The notes under the pieces: generated by a model
What the model was told of the DNA's origin: nothing
Database searches by the model: none
The model's input: the letters and a program-made list of their open reading frames with translations, nothing else
NCBI GenBank assembly: GCA_963920575.1
Contig: OY986966.1
Span: forward strand, 20,717,656 to 20,781,655
DNA from: Narthecium ossifragum
Taxonomy: Eukaryota > Streptophyta > Magnoliopsida > Dioscoreales > Nartheciaceae
DNA length: 64,000 nt
Direction of reading: 5' to 3'
Position numbers and translations under genes: made by a program
Part shown: positions 32,916-45,910 of the stretch, one piece after another
Numbering within the stretch: the first letter of the stretch is position 1
Layout: every line of letters starts with the position of its first letter

Positions 32916-33524
32916 GCGACTATCAAGGAATTTGAATTTATGACGAGATAACCGCATCTGACATGATTTGATAGCTTGCTTGTTAACCATTAATGTTAAT
33001 CATGATCGCTCTCTAGGAAATCGAATCACCGCTTTGTTTTCATTCTCTCCATATCCCTTCAAATTCTATGTTTAATGCGCTGTATATATCCTGACATCTC
33101 TACCCTTTTGGCCATAGTTCTTTGGCGTGAAAGAACTCTATTGGCTCTTTCTTCTATTACTTAAGGTTTTATTTCTTCTTCTTCTCTCGTCGTTGCGGCG
33201 CTTGAGTTTGCTTTCTTCCTTTCTTTTGCAATCACCTGTGATGTCGGAGATTTCTTCTTTCTCTTCACTGGCAAGCGGTCAGTTCTCCACCATGGTTCGT
33301 GAAATCAAAGCCGATGAGGTTATTCATAAGGAAGTCAGCATGACTTATGCATATTTCAACGAGCTTCTTAGGTCATATGAACCAAGGGGGACATATCTGG
33401 ACAGAACTGGTGATTCTACTTCCAGGTCTTTTTCTCTTGGTACTTGCTTTGTTTCTGATCTTTTGCCTTCTCTTTCTTCCGATCTTAAGACTGGTGTGAA
33501 TTCTTTTCCACTTTTTGGTGACCT

Positions 33525-36119
33525 TATCACGCCCCGACCCAGAAAACCCATCCAGGACGGGGCGTGAGGGGAAACCTACACTATTCATCTCCAGCTGGCG
33601 CGATACAAAGCGAAATTAAGGGAAAACTTAAACAAATTATAACTCAGAGGTGAAACAGAAATTCAAATCATAAATACACATCATGTTTTACTGATACAAG
33701 ATTTGATACAAGATCTTCCAAGAAAAGATATAATACATTAATCCCAAAAGTCCTCGAAATGTTTATAATATACAAGCTATCAAAATGTACAACAAATTAT
33801 CCTCCAGCAACCTCAAGCACCTCTGGACGTAGTCGCGCCACCAAAAGCTGATCTCGCCGGCTCTATTGAAGAAGAACTGGCGCCTACACCTGCAAACACA
33901 GCCCGGGTAGGAGTGAGCGATAAGCTCAGTAGGGTTCTACTCTACGACACACAGAAGGGAGGAAAACAACAACAGTGTTGTCTCCCAGCTCAAGTCTAAC
34001 GGATGCCACGGGTCCCATAACCCATCGATGTCCCAAGGGCTCCTGTCATGAACCTCTCTCTTGAACATGTTACCAAGATCACCCTAAGCACTAACAGGGG
34101 AACAGTACCATGCAGGATCACCCTTACCTAGCAGGGATACCACATCGATTACATCCTTAGCACTTAGCCTTGGGAAGGTAACACGACCTCTAAACCTCAA
34201 GGCATTGATAAGAGTCAACTATAGCAAATCCTCAATCACAAGAGACCTGATTACACAATCACACCCTAATCCTGACTACCCAGCCCCGGTCCTAAGGCTA
34301 GATCCGAGCAACCCGAGAGCCTTGGATAGGCAACCCAAACCATCGCCCGCCTAACCTCAGATGCCTCTAATGTAATCAATATGCATGCAATGCTCAGGCA
34401 TAGATAAAGAGATATAAGCATGCAACAAGATGTCATCAATTATACAGGGCTAGGCATAGTTTACAGCTAGCCAAAGGGTAAGCATAGCAAAGGCCTCAAA
34501 TACAGAATATCTATGCTAACCAAACAAACATCTGAGCAAGCATTAAGTACAGGTATACAATAGTCTTCAGTGCTCTCTTGCACCTGACAGACTAAGGTTA
34601 CACAGTTACCCCGCAGGTAACTGGCCACAGTTATACAATAGCCCTCGGCACTCGCCGGCAACAGGCTAAGGTTGCACAATTCCACATTAGCTAGCACTCA
34701 TAGCCAGCTAATGGTTAAACAATCCAATATAGCATTTAACTACCATTCAGCTAAGTATTTAAATGCAAATCCATCCATAAATCCATAAAAAGGGCAACGT
34801 CCAATTCAATTCTCAATCTCAATAGAAATCCCTCGAAAATCCCATGAAAATGACGTGCATGCTTCCTAACATGATTGGGTATCTATCATGGATGAAAACC
34901 AATCAAAGGAAACCAGCAAACACAGCTCAGTGGCCCACGGTCGATGTGACGGTCGATCTGGCGGTCGACCGTGAGGCCACGGTCGATGCCACGGTCGATC
35001 CGATGGTCGACCGTGGGGGTCAATCGAGGGAAAAGCATAAGGGCCACGGTCGATCGGTGCATCGACCGTGGGAGACTCAAATCGGGACAGAGCCTCACGG
35101 ACGATGCGACGGTCGATCCGACGGTTGACCGTGAGGCGGGATGGAAAAGAAGAAGGAACCACGGTCGATCGGGGCATTGACCGTGGGAGGCCAAAAACAC
35201 GACAGAGCGCGATGGTATACGACGGTCGACCGTTAGGCCCGAAAGCAGCGTATTAACGCTTGACGGTCGATCCACCGATCGACCGTCAGCCCCACAGCAC
35301 AGTTCCTCAGAACAGCGCCGGAAATCCAATTTCTTGGATTTCAAGGATCAAATCCTGTTGGAAATCATTGAAACTTTGCAAGCAAGTGTAATTCTTGATG
35401 GGGAAACCAATGGTATAAAGAAATCCCAGTTTTGACGGTTAAATCTCCAATTTAGGTCAAAACGGCCGAAAGCCGATAAACGGCGACAATACAAGATTCA
35501 GCTGATAAAATACGGAAATCGCGAGGTAGGAATACTTCAAAGCATCTATAACACATGCACAACAAATTACACAACATTCTAACAAGTATTCCTACAGCGA
35601 AAAGGCATTAAACCTATCCTAGGAGAACCCGATCCTAAGATCGAGGTAGAAATACCTACTTGAAGAGATAGGGCAGCTCCTCCACGCATCCCCCACGTCC
35701 GATCGCCAGAATCCGCTCCGCGAAGATCAACCCTCCAAGCCCTAGCTCAGCCAAAGGAGAGAGAGAGAAGAGAGAAGAGAACGGCAAGGGAAGAAAAAAG
35801 GAAAGAAAGAGAAAGAAGGAGCTTAAATAGAAAGCTGGAATCCATCATAGCCATCCGATTCGATCTCTCCCGATCGAGCTCCGATCTTCTGATCGGACGC
35901 ACCCTTAAGGTTCTAATCAAACACATACATCAATCAAAGGCAGTGTGTGTAACGCGGGTGTGAAACTGACCACCAGGGAGCATATTTACCAAAATGCCAC
36001 TGGGTCAAAGAACAGCGATGCGATCAACCGATCGCATTCCAAGGCCAACCGAGCCAAACCACAAACCCAGACCCTCGACCTAACGCGGTCGGACCGGGTT
36101 GGAGGTACGGGTCCTCACA
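33525..36119 (-). mobile_element. Family A solo LTR in the antisense gene, TSD GACCT
   Basis: Exact duplications GACCT lie at 33520-33524 and 36120-36124. On the minus strand the LTR starts TGTGAGGACC and ends ...GGGGCGTGATA, the usual CGCGACA with CpG-type changes. At 2,595 bp it is longer than the plus-strand copies, mostly because of the palindrome array at 34930-35300. The coding frame is continuous (FGD-L-PLSQ) if the LTR and one GACCT are removed. Confidence 0.9.
34930..35300. repeat. Array of CGGTCGACCG / CGGTCGATCG words inside a family A LTR
   Basis: At least eight CACGGTCGATC and CGGTCGACCGTGAGG words occur with spacers of changing length. A perfect ACGGTCGACCGT palindrome lies at 35222-35233. 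It is equivalent to 1-290 in the other minus-strand copy, but unit order and spacers differ. Confidence 0.8.
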
Positions 36120-36172
36120 GACCTCCCCTTATCCCAAGAGCTTAACTTATCAACCCTTTTCTCCAAAACCCT

Positions 36173-39100
36173 TGTGAGGACCTATCCCTCTACTCCTGGG
36201 TCAACCACTTGGGTTGAGCCCGTGGCTCGTTGTAGACCGCAAGGGCAATTTGGTAAATTATGCCTTGCCGGTTTGTTTCACACCCGCGAGTGCACACACT
36301 GACCGTGTTTGTGTTTGTTTAGAATGGTTAGGTGGATTAGGGATTGGAAGATCCAAGCTTGGGCTTGTGTTTTAGCCCAAGTTTGAGTTTCTTACCGAAG
36401 AAGATCGATCTTCCTGTGCCAGAAAGTCTTGACAGTGATTTTTGAGAGGACGGCCACCGTTGGCCGCCACTCTCCACTGTCAGAGGGAGAGAAGACTTTC
36501 TCTCCTCTCCTCTCCTCTCCCTTATCCTCTTCTTCTCCCCCTTCCCTGGCTTTTCCTCTTCCCCTTCTTCTTCCTTCTCCTTCTTCCTTCTTCTTCCCGT
36601 GGCCCTGCTTCCCCTGTTTCCGGCATCCCCTTCTTCCCCTCTGTTCTCCCTCCTCCGGTCACCGTTTTGGGTGCTTGAAGGCTCGTTGGATTCATGGCAG
36701 AGAGAGGAAGATCCCTGGCTTGGTTGGAAGCCGGTTTGGTGGGCGTACCACGGGGAATCAGCTGAGGAGTGTGCTTCCGGTAGGTTTCTACCTATGTGGG
36801 TTATTTAGGGGGGTTTTCTCTAGATCTAGCCGGTAGATCTATCTGTTCTTGGTGTTTTTAGATGCCTCTTGCTTAGCATAATTTCTGATCTGAGTTTCAT
36901 AAGATTTGATTGAGTTTTTAGTAGGATTTTAACATGTTTAAACTCGGATTTTTTGGTTTCTCTGTTCTTGAAGAACAACCAGTTTAAGGCTTGTTTTCCG
37001 GCGTGTATGTGCATTATTTGGACTTATGAAAAACATGAGAGTTGTAAATCTTTGAATCTACTCTCAGACGCAACTAATGTCATAATTTTCCGAGTTTCCT
37101 ATGATTTGTTATGAGTTTCCTATGAATGGTTTGATTAGTGTTTTTCGGGTAATCTAGCCGTCGGATGTTTCATGGTTTTGGATATGTTGATCCCAGCATG
37201 TTTATCTGTGGGTGTCAAAGTTGGATCTCGAATCCGATGTTGTGTGGACGTCGGATCGACGAGGTCACTGATCGCTCACGAACGTATCATTAAAACGTTG
37301 CAAACTCAATCAAATATTAAATTTATAATCCTTATTCAATCACTACACTACTAGGTAGAAATAACGGTGAAGTCTGGAGTTGATCCACAGGGAAAACGTT
37401 GGAAATCAAAATCAATTCTCAAAACCTTAAAACTAAGGAAAAGAATCAAAGATAGAATAGAGTTATCTAAACTAATAAATAAAAGAGATAAAAGATTGAT
37501 CAATTCAAATCAATGGATAATTGACTTAGGAATTACTCAATCCACCCTAATTTCCTTATTAGTCTTCTCTAGTTATCATCTTGTTCCCTTCTCTCAACAT
37601 TATGGATCATATGGCTACAAGCTCACATGAATCCCTAAAAGAAAGTTAATGTTCCCAACGGCATAACCTATCTTTGCTTGACATAGATTGTCTTTTGGTC
37701 CTACGATTACATTAAATTATACTACTCCTAATGACCTTGGCACAACCTATCTTCGCGTAGCATTGCTTATCTCAAAGGCAAACCAATAACTTCATGAAAA
37801 CCATCTCATAAATCTCTACAATCAATCACAGAAATCATGTAGCACTGAAAGTACGTTAAGGGAACTCTGTTCCTTCAACTCTATTAACAATAAAACCATA
37901 TTCATGAGATCATACATCGAGAAGTTCACAAGAATCCAACAAAAGAAAAACCAAAACTACACTAGGGTTTCATGAATAATCCTAAGTACAATAATTAGCA
38001 ACTAATCTTTTGGATGAAAGCCATCGGGTTGGAATAGGAAGCTATCACCATCCACATCCTCTCCGTCTTCTTCTTCCTCCTCCAAAGATTGTCAAAAAGA
38101 TCATTATTTTCAGATCAATAGCCCTATTTATAGGAGAACTCCCGAAATTAGAGTTTGAGTTGAGCTTGACTTCAATTACAACTCGGATTTTCTGATTTAA
38201 TTCTGGCAGTCTTATTCCGAGCGTAATTGAGTCCAATCAAGCCGGAATTGGAAACCTTGTCCAACACGAAAGTTGTAGATTAGGAAGTCCTATGTCATAT
38301 ACCGAACATGTCATAATATTCGGACTTATATGAAATATTTGGCGAATATTCTTCTAAACGTCGACGGACCAGTTTTCCAGTAGCTATATGTTTTTATCTT
38401 CTTCAAAACTGGTATTAATCCATCAGGAGTATTGCAAAATGTCCAACATAAAAGTTATACCTCTTGAAATATTCTACCATGTACTAAATTTCTAGAACAT
38501 TTGGACGTACACAGAATATATAGAGAATATTCTCCTGACAGAAGACGAAGCAGTCTTTATCACATAAATTCATCATTTTAGTCGAAATTATTATATTTCT
38601 TCTCAAATCATGATTAAACCTGAAATAAACTAACAAACTATTAAATACAACTACTCCAGGCCTAACAAAGGTAATTTAAGTTGTTTAATTACGAATATTT
38701 AGTGACTCATCAGTCACTTAGCCCCTAATTAGAGGATCTTGATTGGTTTTAATAATATTATATGTGATGGACATATAATATTATATTATATGTTCATCTG
38801 ACTTTTCAGGGTTGCTTCCCGTTGTAGGAGTCCGCGGTTGGTACCGTCGTAATGTCGGGACCCGCTGTGGATTGGCTGGCAGCGGTTGGTAGTACCGCTG
38901 TAGCGATCCAGTTAGACTTGTGTGTTGCTTTTATCATACTGTTGCATGCTTATCTCTTACTTGTGTATGATCATAACATGCATTCTGTTGTGCATTAGAT
39001 GCATAAGGATAGGGCGTGGGCAATCGATCGATCGCTAATCCGAGGCTTTCGGGTTGCTCGGATTTAACTCTAGGACCGTGGCGGGTAGCAAGGTCCAGGT

Positions 39101-39865
39101 TGGATTGTAGTATTCAGTCAATTTCGATGATATGTTTAGATGACTTGAATACATATTGATCGATGATTTAGAGGTCGTGTCGGTCTAGAGTTGGATTCTG
39201 AGGTGTAGCCGGTGTCCAGTTATAACGACTCTTGAGTAGAGGGCATGCCTACTCAGCGGTGCCATTTCCCACCAGCAATGCTGGTTACCTGCTTGTGAGT
39301 CAGCAGTGTGGTTTCTTGCTTACTGAGCGTGACCCATCATGTGACAAGTTCTTCTAGAACACCATGATCGTGGATCTCAGGGACACACGGTGGGGTTATG
39401 GGGCCTCTGTGTACACCCAGACCTTACTTGGGGGCGACATTGTTGTCTTTCCTCCCTTTCTGTGTGTCGTAGTGTAAAACCCTACAGAGCTTTATGCTCA
39501 CTCCTACCCGGGCTGCGTTTTGTAGGTGCAGGCGTCAGCTCTTCTTCAGTAGCCCCTACCGGGCAGGTGTTTCGTAGCGCGGCGGCGTCTGGTGGTGCTG
39601 AGGAGCAGTGATCATCTGTCTACCCATTTTCTGTTTAGATAGTCTCCTACGGGAGTATCTTGTACAAATGTAAACCCTTTTGAGGATTTGAATATTATAT
39701 TATTTCTTTTGAGGTTGTTAATCTTAGTTTTAATAAGGGTGTTTATGAATTGTTTAGGGAGACCAGTAGGTTAGAGGGAACTCCTCTCCAAAATTATTCC
39801 GCATTAGTTAGGTTCCGGTTCGCGTCGCCCGGCCAGGTTGAGCCTTCACGGGTCGGGGCGCTACA
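36173..39865 (+). mobile_element. Family A solo LTR, TSD ACCCT/ACCCC, itself interrupted
   Basis: It starts TGTGAGGACC at 36173 and ends GGGGCGCTACA at 39865. Flanks are ACCCT (36168-36172) and ACCCC (39866-39870), one mismatch. Without the nested family C LTR it is 2,244 bp, the normal family size. A CT-rich stretch at 36480-36600 and AAGATCGATCTT at 36407-36418 are typical of plus-strand copies. It lies in the antisense PMD gene. Confidence 0.88.
37269..38712 (-). mobile_element. Family C solo LTR, TSD GTCAC
   Basis: On the minus strand it starts TGATGAGTCACTAAATATTC at 38712 and ends ...GTGAGCGATCA at 37269. Exact duplications GTCAC lie at 37264-37268 and 38713-38717. At 1,444 bp it is the cleanest copy of this family. 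It is nested in the family A solo LTR at 36173-39865. No coding content. Confidence 0.9.
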
Positions 39866-39870
39866 ACCCC

Positions 39871-40560
39871 ATTACACCATGGCCCTTGACCGATGATAAA
39901 TTCATCAAGTGGCACTGTAGGATGATTAAGCATCCTGATTCAAAGAAAATATTCTCTGATGCTGGCATTTTGGATTTCTTAGATTTGAGCACTAGGATCC
40001 CTGCTCAAGAGCCTCACTTACTTCTCTCATTGTTCCTTTTTTGGTCGATAGAGTATAATAACTTTGTTTTTTCTTGTGGCACTCTCTCTATTACTCTCCT
40101 TGATATCGCTCTTTTGACCGGTCTCTCTCCTATTGGTGAACTTGTATCGGCCAATATGGAGCTTCCTTCTCATGATACAGTCTTTGATACTGATAAGAAT
40201 TATGGCGTCTTTATCAATACCTACGACCAACTTGAAGAGACCGATGACCCGTGAAACGCTTGAGAACGACTAGCATTCATTTATTATTAGCTATGTAAAT
40301 TCGTTCTCTGTCTTCCTTCTAAGAAGCCCGTTAGGGGTTATATTAACCTTGCTCAATCAATTGCCTCTGGGAAACAAGTTTTGTCTCTTTCAGTTTTCAT
40401 TCTATCGGTCATATAGAGAAGTATCTACCTTACTCTTGAACAATTGAGAGATGGTTGAAGTTTTACTGGTTTTGGCACTCTCTGGATTGTCTAGTTATGG
40501 CTTAGAGCCTATTTCCCTGGACTTCATTTGCCTTCATCATCTTCATCGGCCAGAACTCAA
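39871..40560 (+). pseudogene. Plant mobile domain (PMD) core of the antisense gene
   Basis: One frame holds the PMD signature in order: TPWPLTDDKFIKWH, ILDFLDLSTRIPAQEPHLLL, FWSIEYNNFVFSCGTLSIT, LLDIALLTGLSPIGE, a region around CKFVLCLPSKKPVRGYINLA, and FGTLWIV...LWLRAYFPGL. PMD proteins include MAIN and MAIL1 and domains carried by plant DNA transposons and Tat-type retroelements. In-frame stops are all single-base changes (TGA or TAG) and there is no frameshift, so the frame decayed recently or was held for a while. Several stops fall where a Trp is expected. Confidence 0.75.
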
Positions 40561-42116
40561 GGACATTTATACCTCTCCTCATCGTTTATCCCTAAATCCT
40601 TTCAACAAACTTTTGATTATTTTTATACTTTATTTGATTTTTCTTCCTATCATGCTTTCAATTTTGACTCTCATCCAGCTTTTATTCGTCGATTTCTTGA
40701 CCAATCGACCAATTTGGATGATGAGAATAAAAAACTGGCTTGGGCTGGTTTTCTGGTTGGCCGAGACCTACATTTTGAGTCAGTGGCTGATGTTGAACCT
40801 GTCATTGTCGATATTTGGAATTCGGCCATTAAAGAGCGCTTGTTCTCTCAAGACAAGAATGTTGTCTTTAAAAATTCTTTCCCTCCTAAAAAACTGGGAC
40901 ATAAGAAGGAAGCATTGGAAAAAATGGATGTAGAGGATAGGTTGCAGACGAAAAGGAAAACTACTTCTTCTAGTAGAAAAGGTGAGGAGTCGCCCAAGAA
41001 GAGACGTGGAAAGTCTACTGAAGAGACTTCATCTCGTAAGAAGAAAAGGATATCTATTGGTGAATCTAGGATATCACTATTGGGCAAGAGACCTTTGGTC
41101 GAGGAAGTAATGGCTGAGGAACCTGAGAAACAAGCTCACTCATCCTCAGCAGTGGCAGAGGATGTAAAATCGGCATACAGTAGGCAAAGTAGCCGGTCTG
41201 ATTCTGCTTCTAAGTAAGCATTCTTATTTATTATTTTGTATTTTTCTTCTTCATGGTTGACACCTTTTAAACTCAACGTTCTTCGTTTTGTAGAGAAAGA
41301 TCAGGTTCCTCTACTCCCTCACACCTTTATCATCCTTCCGATTCACCTTCAAATTTGGGCGAGACGACTGCCCCTCAAGAAGTTGAGAAGGGTCCTCCTG
41401 CAACGACCAGTCAAGTTGCAGAAATCGGTCAGGAGGAAGGACTCTCAATGGATCCTCTTCCACTCGCAGAACAAGTACGTTCCAAGAAAAGAATGAAACG
41501 ATGTGTTTATAGGGATATCAAAGTAATTAATTGCATTCTTTTTTCATGATTTGGTTTATTGATCTTTTCTCATTTCTATATTTGCAGATCTCTAGTAAAG
41601 AGAAAGTCATCATTTCTTTATCGTAAGAAGAAAGGAGGGATGATGATGACGTTGAAGACCTTTACGACATTCTTAATTTTATCCCATCTAGGCCAGGTTT
41701 GTCATCTATTGGCAAGATGCTTGTTTATGGTCCGTATAATCTTTTGTGGGACCTTGGTGATATTCAATTATCATATGAAACAGCTTACCCTGGTGTATCG
41801 ACTTTGCAACCTATGGTCGAGACATCATTTGTTCTAGAGCCATCGGCCAGTTGTGTTGAGCGCAGCATTGATGTGCCCCCAGTATTTCGACAACGGAAAT
41901 GTCCCTCACTGTACCTGCCTCAACTCCCATTATGCCATAGGCGATGATGGTCGATAGCACTATGATAATCTTTTCTACTACCATGATGCCGACATCGTTC
42001 AACACTCCACAAGCAGGTCCATCCAACTCGACTTCAGATGAGGTATGGGTCATTTCAGACTTGACTTATATAAATGATTCCTATCGACCATAGCTTCTAA
42101 TCATTCATTGATTTAG

Positions 42117-42764
42117 GTCGATATGGCTCAATTGGTCGATTTTATTCATTCACTTTCCAATTGATGGCCAGCTCAAAAGTCTGGAAAGAAAGCAGTTGTT
42201 GATTTTGATATTCCTCAACAAGGTCAACATCATGACATTAGACGAGCTTTGCCCGAATGTATGATCATTCTGGATAAACCGCCAGAAGAAGATCTTACAA
42301 ATGTAGATTATGATAATCTTGAGAGAGCAATGACTGTATTCTTGACTATCGACCAAGAAGTGTTAGGCCTTTTGTCCAGAGAGATGGACACCATCCAAAG
42401 CTTAAAGTTGAACATCGAAAGTTTGGATGCTGAAAGGAAAAACCTCACCAACGAAATTGTCCTTGTTGGAGAACGCCGAGAACGGCGAACACTTCTAACC
42501 AATATGGTCGACAAGAACATTGAAGATCTTTCAACCAACTTGAGCACAATTGGCGAGAGAGAATCAGACATTTCCAAAATCGAAGATCAAATTAAAGAGT
42601 TAGAGGCTCAAGTTCTTCAACTGAAAACTCAAAGGAAATATCTGGTAAGAGAGAGTTCACGGAAAGCTGAAGAGAACAGAAAACACATTGAAGAGTTTAA
42701 TGCACTCGAAGGTGATTCCTCAAAAACTATTGGCGACGCCATAACTGGTGGCGTTGCTAAATAA
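42117..42764 (+). pseudogene. Coiled-coil last exon of the antisense gene
   Basis: After the intron ending at 42116 (acceptor ATTTAG) the frame reads VDMAQLVDFIHSLSN, one TGA, then runs open to the stop at 42764. From about 42330 it is strongly heptad-like (REMDTIQSLKLNIESLDAER, ISKIEDQIKELEAQVLQLK), predicting a long coiled coil and dimerisation. It ends only about 65 bp from the 3' limit of the RT frame on the other strand, so the two genes are convergent. Confidence 0.65.
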
Positions 42765-42774
42765 GTCTTCAAGC

Positions 42775-43981
42775 ATTCAAATGGTTGCTGATGTTGTTCT
42801 TCCCAGACGAAGTCATCTTCGTTCTTCAATCACAAGAGCGATGAGAACACTTGAGTCTTTCCTGCACAGTTAGAAATAAATCGTCTTAAAAAGTTTACTT
42901 GATCGAGGAACTTTTGCAGTTCTTTCTTAGTTTTTGGAAGCTTGGCATTAATGATAAATTTTGCTTTATTTTGGTCAAGTTCAATGACACATTGATGAAC
43001 GAGAAAATCAAGAAAGTTGCCTGCTTGTACCCCAAATGCACATTTTAAGGGATTTAATTTCAATTGGTACTTTCTCATTAGCTGAAATGTCTTGACTAAT
43101 TGAGAAAAATGATCGGCCACAATCGGAGATTTAATAACCACATCATTGACATAGTCTTCCATAAATTGGCCGATCATATCATGAAAAATCATGTTGATCG
43201 GTCTTTGATGAGTAGCACCAGCATTTTTTAATCCAAAAGGCATAATGACCCATTCATAGCTACCAATCGCACCTGGGCATCTAAATGTCGTTTTATGGAC
43301 GTCTTTCTCAACGATAAAAATTTGATTATACCCTGAATATCCATCCATAAAAAAATACATTTCATGTCCGGCAGTTGCATCGACCAAATTGTCTACTGAA
43401 GGCATAGGATATTCATCCTTTGGTGTCGCGAAATTCAAATTCCTAAAGTCTATGCAAACTCTAAGTTTACCACTTTTCTTCATAACTGGCACTATATTTG
43501 AAAGCAATTAGACATATCTGGCCATTCTGATAAAATTTGCATTTAACAACCGTTTAATTTCTTTTTTAACCTCTGGGACTACATTAGAAGCAAAACGCCT
43601 TAACACTTGTTTATATGGCTTAAAATTTGGTCAAGTAGGAAGTTCATACTCGACAATATTTCTGTCTAAGCTGGGCATTTCCTTATAATCCCAATCAAAG
43701 CAATCATTATATGAACGTAAAATGGCAATAAGTTCATACCTTATATCTTGGTCGAGAAGTTTGTTGATGAAGGTTGGCCGATGCTCCTCTCCATCGCCGA
43801 TGTTGACTTCTTCCAAAGGATCTTGAGCTTGCATATTCCCATGTTTACCATAAGGAACCTCTTCTTCGCCTTCTTGAGGGACCTCTTGTAAACAGTCTAT
43901 ATCGTTCATATCTTGTGCCATGAACGTTTCTACCTGATAAGCCATTAATTTGGCTTTCAAGGCCGTTACAGCGGCCCAGTC
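42775..43981 (-). pseudogene. Tat-like element reverse transcriptase (C-terminal part of pol lost)
   Basis: The frame 43631-43981 carries the pol region ahead of RT (LAILRSYNDCFDWDYKEMPS type). The frame 42830-43507 holds the RT core: KSGKLRVCIDFRNLNFATPK, YPMPSVDNLVDATAGHEMYF, SGYNQIFI, FGLKNAGATHQRPIN and the catalytic box YVNDVV, with Asn in place of the first Asp of YVDD. A loss-of-activity change is therefore visible. A further piece (to about 42775) covers the start of the connection region (VWEEQHQQPFECLKTYLATP), then similarity stops abruptly at the antisense gene. RNase H and integrase are missing. Stops near 43509 and 43630 also break it. Confidence 0.82.
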
Positions 43982-44164
43982 TGTGAGGACCTGTCCCTCT
44001 ACCCCTGTGGCTCGTTGTGGACCGCAAGGGCAATTTGGTAAACTGCGCCTTGCCAGTTTCACACTGGCCATGTTTGTGTTAGTGTTTGATTAGAACGGTT
44101 AGGTGAATCCGGGATCGAAAGATCCGGGCTTGGGCTTGTGTTTTAGCCCAAGTCTAGCTTTCTG

Positions 44165-44860
44165 CACCTAAGGGATCGATCTTTTCTTCCTAGAAAATCG
44201 ATCTTTTAATACCAGAAAGTCAAGGCGCGATCGTCATGAAGTATCGATCTTTCCTCAATCATTCATAGGTCGGTTTGTTTGTCTATAAAATGGATGTAAC
44301 CTTCTTCCTTGAATCCTATTGAAATCCGCCGTTCTTGAGCTCAGATCCGGATGGATTTTGGAGAGATTAAGGACGATCCAAGGCCTAGCAGCTGGGATTG
44401 AAGCAGCTCTTGCCCAGGTAGGGATTCCTACCTACTTTGTTTTCCGGTGTTTGAGAGTTTGAGTTGTTTTTTTATTTGTTTTGCTTAGATCTCACTGTGT
44501 AGTTGTTGGTTTTTAGTATTCTTACCGGTTTTGGACTCGTGGTCCTTCGTACTATCAGATCCCAAGGTTTTGTGGGATTTGGTCGAGTTTTCCGACGGTA
44601 TTTCTCGCCGGAGAACCCAACAAGATCGATCTTTCTTGGAGAAGGATCGATCCTTCATTGTTGGTCATGCTGAGCCCGAGCATGATCGATCATCGGTTAA
44701 GATGATCGATCTTTGTTCCTGGGTAGCATGGATGCCCTTTGTCGCGAGGATGATCGATCTTCCTGGAAGGAAGGATCGATCTCCTTTGGCTCGACGGGAA
44801 GGGGGGCTCTCGGTTACTTGGAAGATCGATCTTTTCCTAGGAAAAGATCGATCCTTTGGT
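44165..44860. repeat. Array of AAGATCGATCTT words in a family A LTR
   Basis: At least ten AGATCGATCTT/AGGATCGATC words occur, for example a perfect AAGATCGATCTT at 44822-44833, next to the palindrome TTTTCCTAGGAAAA at 44833-44846. The equivalent part of the LTR at 59056-60152 uses TTGGATCGATCCAA instead, and that of the minus-strand copies CGGTCGACCG. Confidence 0.75.
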
Positions 44861-45910
44861 GGCAGAGAGGAGTTTTTCATTGGCTTTGCCCTCGGGGCTT
44901 GGTATGTACGGTTTTCTTACCGCTTATATATTGTACATATTGATGAGTCACTAAATATTTATAAGAAAACCCCTTAAATTACCTTTGTTAGCCCGAGAGT
45001 GTTTGTATTTGATAGTTTGTTAAGTGATTTCAGGATTAATTAAGATTCAAGCTAGAAATTACAGAAAAGGGTTAATATACTGAAAATACACTGCTTCGTC
45101 GACTGTCAGGATAATATTCGCCAGAACTTATTCATACCTCCAAATATTCTGAAATTTTGACGACATCTAGAAGACATCAAGACATAAAACTTTCATGTTG
45201 GACACGTTCCTAGATTCCTGATGGAGTGATAACAAGTTTGAAGAAACTGAAGATATATAGATGCTGGAAAACTGGTCCCTCAACGAGTGGGAGAATATTC
45301 GCCAAATATTCCAAATAAGTCTAAGTATTATAAATCTTCGTTAGCTGACAGAATACTTCCAAACCTACATCTTTCATGTTGGACGTATTTCCATATTATG
45401 GACGGCTTGAACCCAGTTGCGACCGGAAGAGGCTGTCAGGATTAAACCAGAAAATCCGAGTTGCACTAGAGGTCCAACTCAACCCAAAACCCTAATTCCG
45501 GAAATTAACATATAAAAAGGGTTTCGTTAGCCAAAAGCCAAGAGCCTCCATAGAGAGAAAAGAGAGGATTAAGGTTGATGAAGAAGACGGAGACGCGGCT
45601 TGAATCTCGGGACCTTTTCATCAACTATATGGCGTTCATCAATCAGATGAGTGGCTGATTCTTCTTCTTAGGGATCTCATGAAGCTTTAGTGTAACTTTT
45701 CTGTATTTTCTAGTTTGATTCTTGTTACCATTTCAAAGACATGATCCTATGAATATGATTTTATCTTATAAAGAGTTCAAGGAACTGAGTTCCATTGACG
45801 TATATTCAGACCTACTTGATTGCTGTGGTTGATGGTAGAGATTCGTAGGATGGTTTTTATGTTGCTTTTGTGTGTGCATTTGAGATAATCTATGCTAGAT
45901 GAAGAGTGGA

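Larger units (their letters stand above)
33241..42764 (+). pseudogene. Spliced antisense gene of the Tat-like element: plant mobile domain plus coiled coil
   Basis: Starting from ATG 33241 (TATA-like TGTATATATC at 33081), the coding parts are 33241-33524, 36125-36172, 39871-41213, 41294-41474, 41588-42042 and 42117-42764, nearly 1,000 codons. The first two gaps are solo LTRs with TSDs; the other three are GT-AG introns. The reading frame is kept across both LTR insertions and across the introns ending at 41293 and 41587. The segment 39871 to about 40560 is a PMD domain of the aminotransferase-like, plant mobile domain type (PHLLLSLFLFWSIEYNNFVF, LSITLLDIALLTGLSPIGE, then LWLRAYFPGL). A Lys/Ser-rich nuclear-type tail follows. 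The last exon is a long coiled coil. Damage is mostly point stops (TGA 40252, TGA 40261, TAG 40288, TAG about 40411, TAA about 41624) plus one frame change near 41945-42000. The function of these extra proteins is unknown. Confidence 0.75.

Noticed and set aside
36429..36836. 135-codon frame with Ser/Pro/Phe-rich protein; similar frames at 49772-50206 and 60278-60791
   Set aside because: All three are the same CT-rich part of family A LTRs, not conserved as protein and absent as a gene from the element's coding region.
38709..39030. GATCGATCGATC at 39024 as another palindrome array
   Set aside because: Only one word is present in this part of the LTR; not counted as an array.
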